Below are positions 8,771 to 16,690 of a stretch of DNA of 28,856 bases, one piece after another; within the stretch, counting starts at the first letter, position 1; each line of letters starts with the position of its first letter. Source of the stretch: a virus; IMG/VR virus record IMGVR_UViG_3300025864_000041, positions 1 to 28,856 of that record, one strand, 5' to 3'. Both the position numbers and the translations under genes were made by a program. The notes below the pieces were generated by a model. That model saw only the letters and a list, made by a program, of their open reading frames with translations, had not been told where the DNA came from and searched no databases.

Positions 8771-9493
8771 TTATTTTTTTTGTCTATGATGATTTACTAA
8801 TTGATTGTAAGGAGAATTTTTAAAAAGATTTATTTCTTCATTTCCATACTGACATGGATCTCTATATCTTTCAGCATTATATTTAATACTCATAAGAGAT
8901 AAGACAGATTGATCATGTCTATGATCTTTAAATCCTGACAGATTTGAGCCATACATATTTAGCTCATCGGTAACAATTCGCGGATCTCTTAAATATCGTT
9001 GCCATTCTTTTAAGAATTCAATATTGCTTATATTTTTTTTCCACAAATGATAAGATGCTGTAATCATAATTGCTTCCCAGTATTTATATTCATCACAATT
9101 AGTTAAAACAAAACAATCTTTTTTCGTCCATGTTTTATTTTTATGACCACCAGCTATTTGAAATAAAACTTTATCTTTTTCATTAGCAATATCAAATACA
9201 GGTGTTAAATCATTAATAACTTCTACACCGGCATCGCTATACATTACAACATCATCTTCATTAAGAAATTCAAAGGCTTTAAGAATAATATATGGCTTCC
9301 ATATCCAATAGCCGACACCTCTAGGATATTTTAAAATATATGAATTTTTTGTCCAAAATTCGGTTTTTTGTAATTCTTCCTTTGTATGTTTAAACACCTT
9401 ATCAACCTTTCCAACAGCTAATGCCGAAGTTGCTAGTAATTCCATGCTTTTATAATATTGTTGATCTCCAAATGTTATAAGTACTTTTTTCAT
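8771..9493 (-). CDS. GT-A type glycosyltransferase-like protein
   Basis: 240 residues. It has a GVGYWIWKPYI segment (59-69) followed by DDVVMYSDAG (80-89). This pairing is typical of a group of bacterial polysaccharide glycosyltransferases in which the D-x-G/D element binds the metal-nucleotide-sugar. HRHDQSVLSLM at about 195-205 resembles the acceptor-side motif of the same group. The start overlaps the stop of the next upstream gene (GT25) by one base. Donor and acceptor cannot be told from sequence. Confidence 0.75.
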   Translation of the reverse strand: MKKVLITFGDQQYYKSMELLATSALAVGKVDKVFKHTKEELQKTEFWTKNSYILKYPRGVGYWIWKPYIILKAFEFLNEDDVVMYSDAGVEVINDLTPVFDIANEKDKVLFQIAGGHKNKTWTKKDCFVLTNCDEYKYWEAIMITASYHLWKKNISNIEFLKEWQRYLRDPRIVTDELNMYGSNLSGFKDHRHDQSVLSLMSIKYNAERYRDPCQYGNEEINLFKNSPYNQLVNHHRQKK

Positions 9494-10191
9494 TATTCTC
9501 GTCGTAAATCTTGTCTATCTATAAATCCTCTTTGTAATTCTGAAAAATCTGCAATCTGAAATGCGCATTTAGGTTTTCTCATATATGCACGCAAGGAATT
9601 TTCTTGTCTAAACATTATATCGTTAATAGCATCATCATTTGTAGTTTTAAATGATAGCATTTCATTACTAACTTTATTAAATCCTGTATCACGAACAATG
9701 TATGCTTGTAATCCATCAGTAAATCCGGGTTTAATTAAATGAGTTGTTATTATTTCAATTTTTTGTTGAGACCAATTTCTAATTGCTCCACCCAAATATA
9801 TCATTTCCCAATCTAAATTTTTAGATTCTTCTTCTATTTCGGCTAAAATGTCTTGTATATCGGAAGTAAATTCCACATCGTCTTCAACAATTAAAGCGCT
9901 TTTAGCTCGAATTGTTTGTGCAAATTTAAGGGCAGCAATATGTGATAATGTGCAGCCTATTTGAAAACGATTAAATTTGTTTGTTGGGTGATTTGTTAAC
10001 TCATCTCTAAATGAAAAATAAGAACGATGAGGCGGTATAATTGAAACGATGTTAGGAGTTATTTTTGCTCCATCAAATGCTGGAAGATAGTAAACGTTGT
10101 CAAATCCTCTTTCTTTTAAGTGGGATTCTAGTCGAACTCTACGATCCTTTCTTCTTTCTAGACTAATTGCTATTACAATATCGTAAATCAT
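9493..10191 (-). CDS. Glycosyltransferase family 25 (LPS-type)
   Basis: 232 residues, the usual length for GT25. The N-terminal SLERRKDRR segment (10-18), the IGCTLSHIAALKFA segment (78-91) and the VEDDVEF metal/sugar-nucleotide motif (102-108) are all present in the right order. GT25 members often transfer galactose in lipopolysaccharide or collagen. One-base overlap with genes on both sides places it firmly in the same transcript as the fucosyltransferase upstream. Another GT25-like gene lies at 12574-13293 on the same strand. Confidence 0.88.
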   Translation of the reverse strand: MIYDIVIAISLERRKDRRVRLESHLKERGFDNVYYLPAFDGAKITPNIVSIIPPHRSYFSFRDELTNHPTNKFNRFQIGCTLSHIAALKFAQTIRAKSALIVEDDVEFTSDIQDILAEIEEESKNLDWEMIYLGGAIRNWSQQKIEIITTHLIKPGFTDGLQAYIVRDTGFNKVSNEMLSFKTTNDDAINDIMFRQENSLRAYMRKPKCAFQIADFSELQRGFIDRQDLRRE

Positions 10192-11048
10192 TATTTTTTA
10201 ACTGCATTAATTAGCCACGTTTCAAATCCTGACAAATTTGTTTCTAAATCTTGTTTTTGTTCTGGCGTAAACACAGGTTTTTTGTAATATGTATCAAAAT
10301 ATTCTCTATTCTGATCTATTCTTTTAATCTCATCCATCCATCCTGTATATCTCATAACATTTATAAATGAATCCACATTCCAATCTCTTGAAACTTTAGG
10401 GTCTCCACAATAAATTGGCATAGCGCCTACAAGAAATGCATCCATCAATTTTTCTGTACAGTAATATGGGTATTGTGTATTTTCATACACTAGCATAAAC
10501 TTATGAGGATTCGCCAAAAAGAATTTATCTTTTGCATCTCTCCAATATTTTCCATTTGAATAATTTTGAAGTATTGGATCATTTGTCAATACTTTTCCGT
10601 ATGATGAAACTTTCTTATACTGATTGAGTTGCTGATATGCTGCTATTCTCATTACATTAAAAGGATTAGAAACTGTAAATGCTGCCCATCGTACAAATTC
10701 TTCTTCTTTGTAATTGAGTCTATTGTAAAGACGATCTTTTAACTCAGGTTTTAATAAAATATAAATTTGCCACAATGGAAGTCTATAGTTTATTTCGCTA
10801 TGAGGATCAAAAGAAATACTGTAATCTGATTTAAATTGTTCAGATCTCCAGTTTTCTGCAAGTATTAATACTTTCTTACATTTATACTTAGGCGTTTCTT
10901 GCATCCTATTAAAAATAGAATGAAACAAAACATCAGGCTTAACTGAGTCTATTACAACTTCAAAATGTTTTTTAAGAATAGGCGATATAAAATTCTCTAT
11001 ATTCCATTCAGGCCAGAAATCTGCAAACCATACTTTTAATTTGTCCAT
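10191..11048 (-). CDS. GT10 alpha-1,3/4-fucosyltransferase
   Basis: 285 residues. The conserved GT10 fucosyltransferase motif is seen at 183-216: KFMLVYENT, then YCTEKLMDAFLVGAMPIYCGDP. It carries the Glu-Asn and Thr-Glu-Lys residues that bind GDP-fucose. An SSYGKVLTND segment (148-157) matches the family's other conserved block. No membrane anchor is seen, as in bacterial members such as that of Helicobacter. It probably adds fucose from GDP-fucose made by the host, since no fucose synthesis genes are present here. Confidence 0.9.
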   Translation of the reverse strand: MDKLKVWFADFWPEWNIENFISPILKKHFEVVIDSVKPDVLFHSIFNRMQETPKYKCKKVLILAENWRSEQFKSDYSISFDPHSEINYRLPLWQIYILLKPELKDRLYNRLNYKEEEFVRWAAFTVSNPFNVMRIAAYQQLNQYKKVSSYGKVLTNDPILQNYSNGKYWRDAKDKFFLANPHKFMLVYENTQYPYYCTEKLMDAFLVGAMPIYCGDPKVSRDWNVDSFINVMRYTGWMDEIKRIDQNREYFDTYYKKPVFTPEQKQDLETNLSGFETWLINAVKK

Positions 11049-11052
11049 TTAT

Positions 11053-11214
11053 TTAATATCTTAATTTTCCTGTGAAAATGTAACATAAAGGATTTGATAT
11101 CACATACCATATACGTGTGTACCATTTCGATGTTGTTTTAATATAAAAAGTTGTTGTGCGTGGTAGACTATCTATGATAGAATCTCCGCAATGAACTTGT
11201 GATTGTTTTGCCAT
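11053..11214 (-). CDS. Small uncharacterised protein (53 aa)
   Basis: A 53-residue frame with ATG at 11214 and TAA at 11053. It fits exactly between neighbours: the upstream gene stops at 11216 and the downstream gene starts at 11048, so spacing is one and four bases. That tight packing is the main support. The C-terminal half is rich in aromatic and hydrophobic residues, a possible weak membrane contact. Family unknown. Confidence 0.65.
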   Translation of the reverse strand: MAKQSQVHCGDSIIDSLPRTTTFYIKTTSKWYTRIWYVISNPLCYIFTGKLRY

Positions 11215-11215
11215 T

Positions 11216-11677
11216 TTATTCAAGTTTTAAGGGTTTTTGCATCTCTATGAAAGCGTCAGTATCTTTAGGGACAACATCAAATGAAATAATATTGTAATTT
11301 GTAATTTCTTTATTTTCATTGATTTCTCCAGTTCCTCTTGATCTTACAACATATAATTCATTAAATTTTTCTATATCGTTGTCAATTAAGCCTAAAAGCT
11401 TTCGACCGTTAGGTGTGTTTAATATTTCTACAGTTCCTTCGATTGATTTTCGTTCTTCATTAATATGAATTTCTTTCACCTTATGAGAGGCATCACTTAA
11501 ATTTCCTTTAAAATTTTCAGCATTTGGATATCCTAATTGTCCAAACATTGGAATTTCATGAGAAAGTTCTTCAAATTGTTTCACAATATCTTTTGCACAT
11601 TCTTTTGTGTACATTCTACCATTACTATTTTCTACATCGTAATATAAAAATGTTCCTTTAATTTTCATTTTATTCAA
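11216..11677 (-). CDS. Prohead protease-like protein, catalytic His replaced (pseudo-protease)
   Basis: 153 residues, aligning by eye along the whole protease domain of the 2581-5022 protein. Shared are the ENSNGRMY start, the GTVEILNTPNGR block and an SRGTGEINENK block, the last matching SSRAAGTVNEDK. The nucleophile-like Ser113 is kept, but the GELDHP motif has become GQLGYP (46-51), so the catalytic His is Tyr50 and the preceding Asp is Gly. An active S77 protease needs that His, so it is probably inactive. There is no scaffold part. It sits in the glycosylation island rather than beside the capsid gene; a structural or regulatory role is conceivable. Confidence 0.82.
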   Translation of the reverse strand: MNKMKIKGTFLYYDVENSNGRMYTKECAKDIVKQFEELSHEIPMFGQLGYPNAENFKGNLSDASHKVKEIHINEERKSIEGTVEILNTPNGRKLLGLIDNDIEKFNELYVVRSRGTGEINENKEITNYNIISFDVVPKDTDAFIEMQKPLKLE

Positions 11678-11846
11678 ATTTTTGTGTTATCCATTTTTTA
11701 TTTTCATTATCCCATTTATAACTTCCATAATCTCTTCCTGGAACATCATGTGTAATATCTCCAAATTCTGCAAATTTGTTTCCTGATGTAATTTCATCAT
11801 TCTCATCTTTGATGATTTTAGTGTTTTCGTTATTCAACTCGCTCAT
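11670..11846 (-). CDS. Small acidic uncharacterised protein
   Basis: 58 residues if started at Met 11846 (MSELNNEN). A longer frame from 11915 exists, but its extra 23 codons lie inside the upstream gene and look like that gene read in another frame. The chosen start overlaps the upstream stop by 17 bases, and the 3' end overlaps the pseudo-protease start by 8. The product is hydrophilic, with a C-terminal GSYKWDNENKKW stretch. No family recognised. Confidence 0.6.
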   Translation of the reverse strand: MSELNNENTKIIKDENDEITSGNKFAEFGDITHDVPGRDYGSYKWDNENKKWITQKFE

Positions 11847-12117
11847 ACGTTTTTTCAAATATTTTTGGTTTACAAGGATAGAATTCTCCTTCAACGCCTT
11901 TAATGATCCAATCATTTAAAGAGGCTGTCATATAGCCTTCCATTGTAGGAATTCCTAACAAATCGTTTGCTCTTTCATTTTTATTTTTCTTATATGACAT
12001 GTTTTGAATAGTGGGAATAATGTTTGAACAAAATTCTCTTATTTCTTCAAGATTTTCTCCTGTCCATTGAACTGCGTCAATTACTACTGGTTTTTTTCTA
12101 AATTTACTCATAATCAT
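11830..12117 (-). CDS. Conserved small phage protein, function unknown
   Basis: 95 residues. The pattern FRKKPVVIDAVQWTGEN at the N-terminus and EGYMTASLNDWIIKGVEGEF, then YPCKPKIFEKTYE, at the C-terminus is one I know from many phages of unrelated hosts, where it has no assigned function. Start may be Met 12117 or Met 12111 (MSKFRKK), the latter closer to relatives. It overlaps the next gene on the same strand. Confidence 0.8.
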   Translation of the reverse strand: MIMSKFRKKPVVIDAVQWTGENLEEIREFCSNIIPTIQNMSYKKNKNERANDLLGIPTMEGYMTASLNDWIIKGVEGEFYPCKPKIFEKTYERVE

Positions 12118-12119
12118 TT

Positions 12120-12581
12120 TTATTTATAAAGTTGTATTTTAGTGTAGCCTTCTGCTTCTCCCATCCCTGGTTCTGAAATATAATCTACATAACAATGTCC
12201 CGTTTTCATGTTATGAAACTCATACGCGGTTATATCTTTAGTTTCGTTTTTTCCTTTTAAGTATGCTGCGTATTCTCTTGGAGTTTCAAATCCTGTTTTT
12301 TCAAGATGTTCTTTCGTTCTTATACGTGATTCTGCTTCTTCTTTACGCCATCTTAGGCCATCTTTTGAAACTGCATCTATAACGTTTTTGCCATCATGTA
12401 TGATATACCAGTCATCAAAAACTTGTTGTTTCTTACGATCACCTGGTTTGTCGCCAATCCATACAAACATACGAGTGTACCATTCAGTAACTCCCCAACA
12501 ATCACATCCTGTGTTTTCATGTTCTTCGAAAACAAATCTGTACATACAGTCTTGAACTTTTTCTATAATTTCTTTATTCAT
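12120..12581 (-). CDS. Uncharacterised protein
   Basis: 153 residues from Met 12581 (MNKEIIEK); an upstream Met at 12593 is also in frame. The 12581 start gives an 8-base overlap with the GT25-like gene before it, a spacing typical here. A CDCWGVTEW segment near residue 26 and several Trp and His residues suggest a folded soluble domain, but I do not recognise it. Confidence 0.65.
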   Translation of the reverse strand: MNKEIIEKVQDCMYRFVFEEHENTGCDCWGVTEWYTRMFVWIGDKPGDRKKQQVFDDWYIIHDGKNVIDAVSKDGLRWRKEEAESRIRTKEHLEKTGFETPREYAAYLKGKNETKDITAYEFHNMKTGHCYVDYISEPGMGEAEGYTKIQLYK

Positions 12582-13293
12582 AATCTGCATCATTTACGCC
12601 AAGCATAAATACTGTGCGATATTTTTCATAATTTTTATCTTCACCTCTAATGTTTGAAGTAAGTGTTTTTGATGGTATAATTAATGGAGGACTTGCAACA
12701 TAAAAGTTAAAGTCTTCACTTGTCATCATGTGATATGTGATACTATCAGCAATCATAGGTGATGCATCAACAATTGAAATATATTTTTCCATTGCTCTTC
12801 TATTCATACCATACGCTAAAATAGACCAACATGCATAGCCTTTAGTCCATCTTGGTTTAACTCTAATATTCTGAGGAAGCATTTCATATAAAAATGAATA
12901 AAGAAGAATTCCATCAGCATCTTCAGGAATTGTATTCATATACTTTGGAAGTAATGTATCAAAATCTTTATGAAAAGCACAATCGTCTTCAAAAATGAAT
13001 ATGCTTTGTACTCCATCAAGTAAAGCTGTTTTAATCACGTTATAGTGTGATTGCATTGCTCCCAATTCATTTGGAAATTTTTGATTGAATCTTACTTGTC
13101 TCCCGTCAGGAGAATTATATCGTTGACAGTAAGGTTCGATAAGTTTAGCTGCATATCCTGGAACTACTGGGCGATAAAATTCAGCACTAATCTGATGGTA
13201 AAAGAATTGCCCGCACATATATTTATATTTGTCATCTCTCTCCTTAAGACATATGCAAACAACTTTTTCGTATTTATCATTTATTAGACTCAT
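12574..13293 (-). CDS. GT25-like glycosyltransferase (second copy)
   Basis: 239 residues. An N-terminal VVCICLKERDD stretch resembles the GT25 start. LGAMQSHYNVIKTAL (77-91) and IFIFEDDCAFHKDF (98-111) match the family's acceptor and EDD sugar-nucleotide motifs. It is clearly diverged from the other GT25 in this island (9493-10191), so the two probably use different acceptors rather than being a recent duplication. Confidence 0.8.
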   Translation of the reverse strand: MSLINDKYEKVVCICLKERDDKYKYMCGQFFYHQISAEFYRPVVPGYAAKLIEPYCQRYNSPDGRQVRFNQKFPNELGAMQSHYNVIKTALLDGVQSIFIFEDDCAFHKDFDTLLPKYMNTIPEDADGILLYSFLYEMLPQNIRVKPRWTKGYACWSILAYGMNRRAMEKYISIVDASPMIADSITYHMMTSEDFNFYVASPPLIIPSKTLTSNIRGEDKNYEKYRTVFMLGVNDADYE

Positions 13294-13307
13294 ATTTTTT
13301 AATAAGT

Positions 13308-13604
13308 TTACGTTCCAATTCCTATATGGCCATCACCATAAATACTACCATCAACACAAAGATCTGAAATATCTATATTTAGTTTTTCGGTTGTAGTTCT
13401 AATATTACCATGTACTATCAAATTTTGTTTTGGAGGATTAATACCTACAGCTCCACTTCCCGAAGATGGAATAAATAATTTTTCCTTTGGTTCTTCATAA
13501 AGTCCAAATTTTGCATTAGGATAATTCATATACTTATGATTTTTTATTTCTATTGTATATTCGTACCCATTTCTTTTCAAATACCAAAGAATAAATTTTA
13601 TCAT
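13308..13604 (-). CDS. Uncharacterised protein with glycine-rich C-terminus
   Basis: 98 residues. The N-terminus is basic and aromatic. The C-terminal 30 residues (HGNIRT to GDGHIGIGT) alternate polar and hydrophobic residues with many glycines, like the beta-strand repeats of phage fibre and adhesin tips. It could be a fragment of a larger fibre-type protein. Spacing is one base to the next downstream gene. Confidence 0.5.
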   Translation of the reverse strand: MIKFILWYLKRNGYEYTIEIKNHKYMNYPNAKFGLYEEPKEKLFIPSSGSGAVGINPPKQNLIVHGNIRTTTEKLNIDISDLCVDGSIYGDGHIGIGT

Positions 13605-13605
13605 A

Positions 13606-13923
13606 TCATAATATGTTTAAACCTGTTAAAACTTTACATAATAATCTTTCCATCCATAGTTTATATTCATAAATATAGTGAATGTTTCGCTTACGATCAT
13701 AATAAGTTGCACATGTGCCAGTTTCTTTAAGAAAATAATCTCGCTGCCATGTCATTGACATTGGCGTAGGATTCGAACCTCTGTATTCTTCAAGCCACTC
13801 AGCATATTTATGTGTTAATCCACCTTTATAATTGCATCCGAATTGAGGTCCTCCAGTTTTTCCGTATGTTGGAGCATAGCCTGTTTCACTTTTGTATTTA
13901 AGTCTTAAATCCAGTTCTGTCAT
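13606..13923 (-). CDS. Small protein with an internal duplication
   Basis: 105 residues. Two related halves can be seen: YKSETGYAPTYG followed by HKYAEWLEEY (residues 10-47), and FLKETGTCATYY followed by YEYKLWMERL (64-94). Each has an ETG-x-x-x-TY core then a Tyr/Lys-Trp/Leu-Glu helix. Its 5' end overlaps the stop of the upstream gene by four bases. Family unknown. Confidence 0.6.
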   Translation of the reverse strand: MTELDLRLKYKSETGYAPTYGKTGGPQFGCNYKGGLTHKYAEWLEEYRGSNPTPMSMTWQRDYFLKETGTCATYYDRKRNIHYIYEYKLWMERLLCKVLTGLNIL

Positions 13924-14198
13924 AGCTTTAACAAGTCATTTTGTTTTAACATTATTTCTTCAAGTTTTGCTAATACATCCGGAGATGGTATTGTAGGATA
14001 TATACATTCTATTTTTGATTGTTGTCCAGTAGTACCAGGAAGAACAATAGTTCGAATGATCGTATCTGTTTCATCCTGTAAACTTTGAGAAAATGTTTTA
14101 TCAAAAAGAGCTCTTAATTCAGCAAGTCTTGTTCTTGCTTTTAATTGTGATTGCAGTCCAAGAGGAATGTAGCATGCTAAAATAATTAATTGTTTCAT
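13920..14198 (-). CDS. Uncharacterised protein
   Basis: 92 residues, helical and charged with a short hydrophobic N-terminus (LIILACYIPLGL) that might be a weak signal or simply a buried helix. It overlaps its neighbours on both sides by four bases, so it is translated with them. It lies directly after the capsid-like gene in the same transcript. No family recognised. Confidence 0.6.
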   Translation of the reverse strand: MKQLIILACYIPLGLQSQLKARTRLAELRALFDKTFSQSLQDETDTIIRTIVLPGTTGQQSKIECIYPTIPSPDVLAKLEEIMLKQNDLLKL

Positions 14199-15172
14199 GA
14201 TAAAAATATTTTAAGATTATGTTTATATTCAATTTTTCTATATAAATGATTTGCGCTATCACCTACTGGGGTTAATACATATCTTATTTTAAATATCATC
14301 TTTGGAGCTCCTATGCCTTCAACTTGTAATACTGATTCAATTCCATAAGCATAGATAAAAAGTTTAAGTCCCGGATATTTAGCAGGTGTTTTGCATCCAA
14401 TGTATACATTCGTATCGCCATAAAGCATATAAGGATCAACATAGATAGTTATCCCCGCTATCATTCCGATAGGATAGGGCATTCCATTGCTTGATTTTAA
14501 TTCTTGCTTTTCCGAAATTACGGTGTATTCACTGTGCATTTGTAATGAGCATCCAGTTTTAACACTACATATTGCAAAATTTCCATACCCAAATTTTCCG
14601 TTAAAATTTATTTTATTAGATTCTTCTATAATTGCGTTTAAAAGATCTTTAACATTATTAACTTTTATTTTCTTTTTATACTCAACATCTATGCGGCTTC
14701 CAAGAAGATTCTTTTTAAAACGAAATTTATTTGAAAATTTATATGCCCAATCTTTTACTTTATCTACTGAAGTATAATCACTTAGATAATTTTTCTCTGC
14801 TATTTTTCCAATTTGAGCTACTGTAGATTTTGAAATACCTATAGCAGCTTCATGCATCAAAGCGTTTTTAACCATAACATTAACATCAATATCAAAATCA
14901 TCTTCCAATTTCGTAATTTGATCTTGTGTTACGCTGCAGGATACTTCGAATGTTTCAGTTTGAATATCTTGCTTAACTTCGGTAAGATTAGTTTTTTCTT
15001 TATTTGTCCAATCGAAATAGCCATAAGTATATTGAGGTAGATCAATAATTTGTACCTCTATAAAGTCTTTAAGAGGTGATAATTCAATAATTTTTTCGAC
15101 AATTTCTTTTGAATTTGGTTGTTTAGTTTCTTCTTCAATTTCGGGTGTAACTACTTTTTTTGTTTTTTTCAT
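14195..15172 (-). CDS. Truncated, diverged major capsid protein paralogue
   Basis: 325 residues. From about residue 70 to 310 it matches the C-terminal half of the major capsid protein (about 320-590): TFEVSCSVTQDQI against TFQVSVSVTQEQI, YPIGMIAGITIYVDPYMLYGDT against YPLGTIAGMTLYVDPNMIYADT, and EGIGAPKMIFKIRY against EGTGAPKVIIKTRY. The first 300 residues of the capsid protein, which carry the cleaved N-terminus and much of the shell fold, are replaced by a 70-residue charged leader. It could be a minor capsid or decoration protein, or a competitor of assembly. T4 gp24 is a full-length paralogue, so this is something different. Confidence 0.85.
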   Translation of the reverse strand: MKKTKKVVTPEIEEETKQPNSKEIVEKIIELSPLKDFIEVQIIDLPQYTYGYFDWTNKEKTNLTEVKQDIQTETFEVSCSVTQDQITKLEDDFDIDVNVMVKNALMHEAAIGISKSTVAQIGKIAEKNYLSDYTSVDKVKDWAYKFSNKFRFKKNLLGSRIDVEYKKKIKVNNVKDLLNAIIEESNKINFNGKFGYGNFAICSVKTGCSLQMHSEYTVISEKQELKSSNGMPYPIGMIAGITIYVDPYMLYGDTNVYIGCKTPAKYPGLKLFIYAYGIESVLQVEGIGAPKMIFKIRYVLTPVGDSANHLYRKIEYKHNLKIFLS

Positions 15173-15173
15173 T

Positions 15174-16421
15174 TTAAAATAATGTTTTAGATTTTATAAC
15201 TTTTGTTTTCTCTAACAAAAACACATCATCAAGAAGTTTTTGAAATATCCATTGACTGTCGCAATGATTTCTTGTAACTTCAAAACTGCATTCTAAAAAC
15301 TTCTTATGAAGAGTCTTGTTAGAATATATATCGTTTATTTTTTGGACCGTTTCCTCAACATTGGTCAAATCTTTTTTAACAAATAATCCGTATTCATCAA
15401 GATCAACGAATCTTTTTTCTGTTTTCTTACCATCTTTGTAAATCCAACAATTTTCTGCCCAATGATAGTCAAACATAGGAACACATCCTACACCAATGAT
15501 TTCACATTGTGCGTATTCAAAGTTATCGCCATAAGCGTCAGCATTCAAGTGATAAAAATCTGCACCCACAAGTGAGTTACTTAAAGTCTCCATTCCATCT
15601 ACATAATCATAGGGTCCGTATATGTAAACTTTATTGAGATCTCTTTTATCGTTATCAATTTCAAGTCCGTTTTCAATAACTTTTTTATTCACTTCAACCA
15701 TGCGATGATTTGGTTCTTTTGACCCTGAGTCTAAATCTTCATAAAATATTTTAAGTGCACCCAGTGACCTCTCGACACCTTTCATCTCAAGTAATAGGTT
15801 ATTTTGTTTAGCGAAAGGAAGGAACCCGTAGAGTCTCTCGGGTTGCTTGAATGTGGCAAATCGACCAAGGTAAGTGATTTTCTTGAAATGCTCGGTCTTA
15901 CGATATTTCGCCAACTGTTCAAAGTTAAAACCTACATGAAGTTGAACAAATTTGTTCTTAATGTCTGTTCCGAATAAAGTAATGAGTTTGTTAAAGAATG
16001 GTGACGTAATGCTATGAGATACAATGCCATCACATTGATTACAAATTTCAAAGAAATTAGCATTTCTCCAAATCGATGCAATTTTATGATCATTTTGAAA
16101 GACAATCTTCTTTGTTTTGATTCCTTTTACCATTTTCAAAAAACCATCTTGGGCCCATTGAGCGTGCTTAACGCTTGGAACTGAATTAATAAACACATAA
16201 TCAAACCCATTTAATGTTTCGTAAAAAGTGTTGATGTTTTCTTTGGTAATCATTTCATATGCTGGCATATCCTGTGATTTTCCTCTTCCCCATTTCTTAT
16301 CATCAACAACATAGACTTTGTGTTCTATGTCTTTTGTTTTAAGAAAGTTGCAAATTTCGATCATATATCGCGTAACGCCCGCGCCCTCGATCCCTCGACC
16401 CAAAATTAATGCTATTTTCAT
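15174..16421 (-). CDS. GT-B glycosyltransferase related to T4 DNA alpha-glucosyltransferase
   Basis: 415 residues, close to the 400 of T4 AGT. From memory of that enzyme, the N-terminal LGRGIEGAGVTRYMIE block, INSVPS at about 79-84, QNDHKIASIWRN (about 109-120), DGIVSHS and FFNKL, and a YLGRFATFKQ then MKGVERS segment follow the same order. AGT transfers glucose from UDP-glucose to hydroxymethylcytosine in phage DNA. If the function is conserved, this phage carries a modified base; it could equally have been recruited to glycosylate a protein. No hydroxymethylase is seen in the window. Confidence 0.75.
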   Translation of the reverse strand: MKIALILGRGIEGAGVTRYMIEICNFLKTKDIEHKVYVVDDKKWGRGKSQDMPAYEMITKENINTFYETLNGFDYVFINSVPSVKHAQWAQDGFLKMVKGIKTKKIVFQNDHKIASIWRNANFFEICNQCDGIVSHSITSPFFNKLITLFGTDIKNKFVQLHVGFNFEQLAKYRKTEHFKKITYLGRFATFKQPERLYGFLPFAKQNNLLLEMKGVERSLGALKIFYEDLDSGSKEPNHRMVEVNKKVIENGLEIDNDKRDLNKVYIYGPYDYVDGMETLSNSLVGADFYHLNADAYGDNFEYAQCEIIGVGCVPMFDYHWAENCWIYKDGKKTEKRFVDLDEYGLFVKKDLTNVEETVQKINDIYSNKTLHKKFLECSFEVTRNHCDSQWIFQKLLDDVFLLEKTKVIKSKTLF

Positions 16422-16672
16422 GCCTTTTTATTTTTATTTTGTTCTTCTAATTTTCCAGATATCTTGCCAAAGAAAAAGAAATTTATCAATGCTTGTTTTA
16501 ATTGTTTAACATTATCATTAGTAACTTCATAACCCATTGAAGTTAATAGCTCTTCGCCTAACTTATGAAGTGCATCCATTTCTAAATCATATCCCGATAC
16601 TCCCTGTACTTCTGATAATTGATACCCAATCATACGAGCTCTTTTAGTAATTTCTAATAAATCATTTTTCAT
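16418..16672 (-). CDS. Small uncharacterised protein
   Basis: 84 residues, mostly helical, with a basic Asn/Lys-rich C-terminus. It overlaps the start of the alpha-glucosyltransferase-like gene by four bases and probably shares its translation. No family recognised. Confidence 0.6.
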   Translation of the reverse strand: MKNDLLEITKRARMIGYQLSEVQGVSGYDLEMDALHKLGEELLTSMGYEVTNDNVKQLKQALINFFFFGKISGKLEEQNKNKKA

Positions 16673-16690
16673 ATCTTCATATTTCTTTAA

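Noticed and set aside
13769-13779. On the minus strand GGTTCGAATCC, a perfect tRNA T-loop string
   Set aside because: It is inside a tightly packed coding gene (codes Gly-Ser-Asn-Pro), the flanking bases form only about three T-stem pairs, and no acceptor, D or anticodon arms can be drawn around it.
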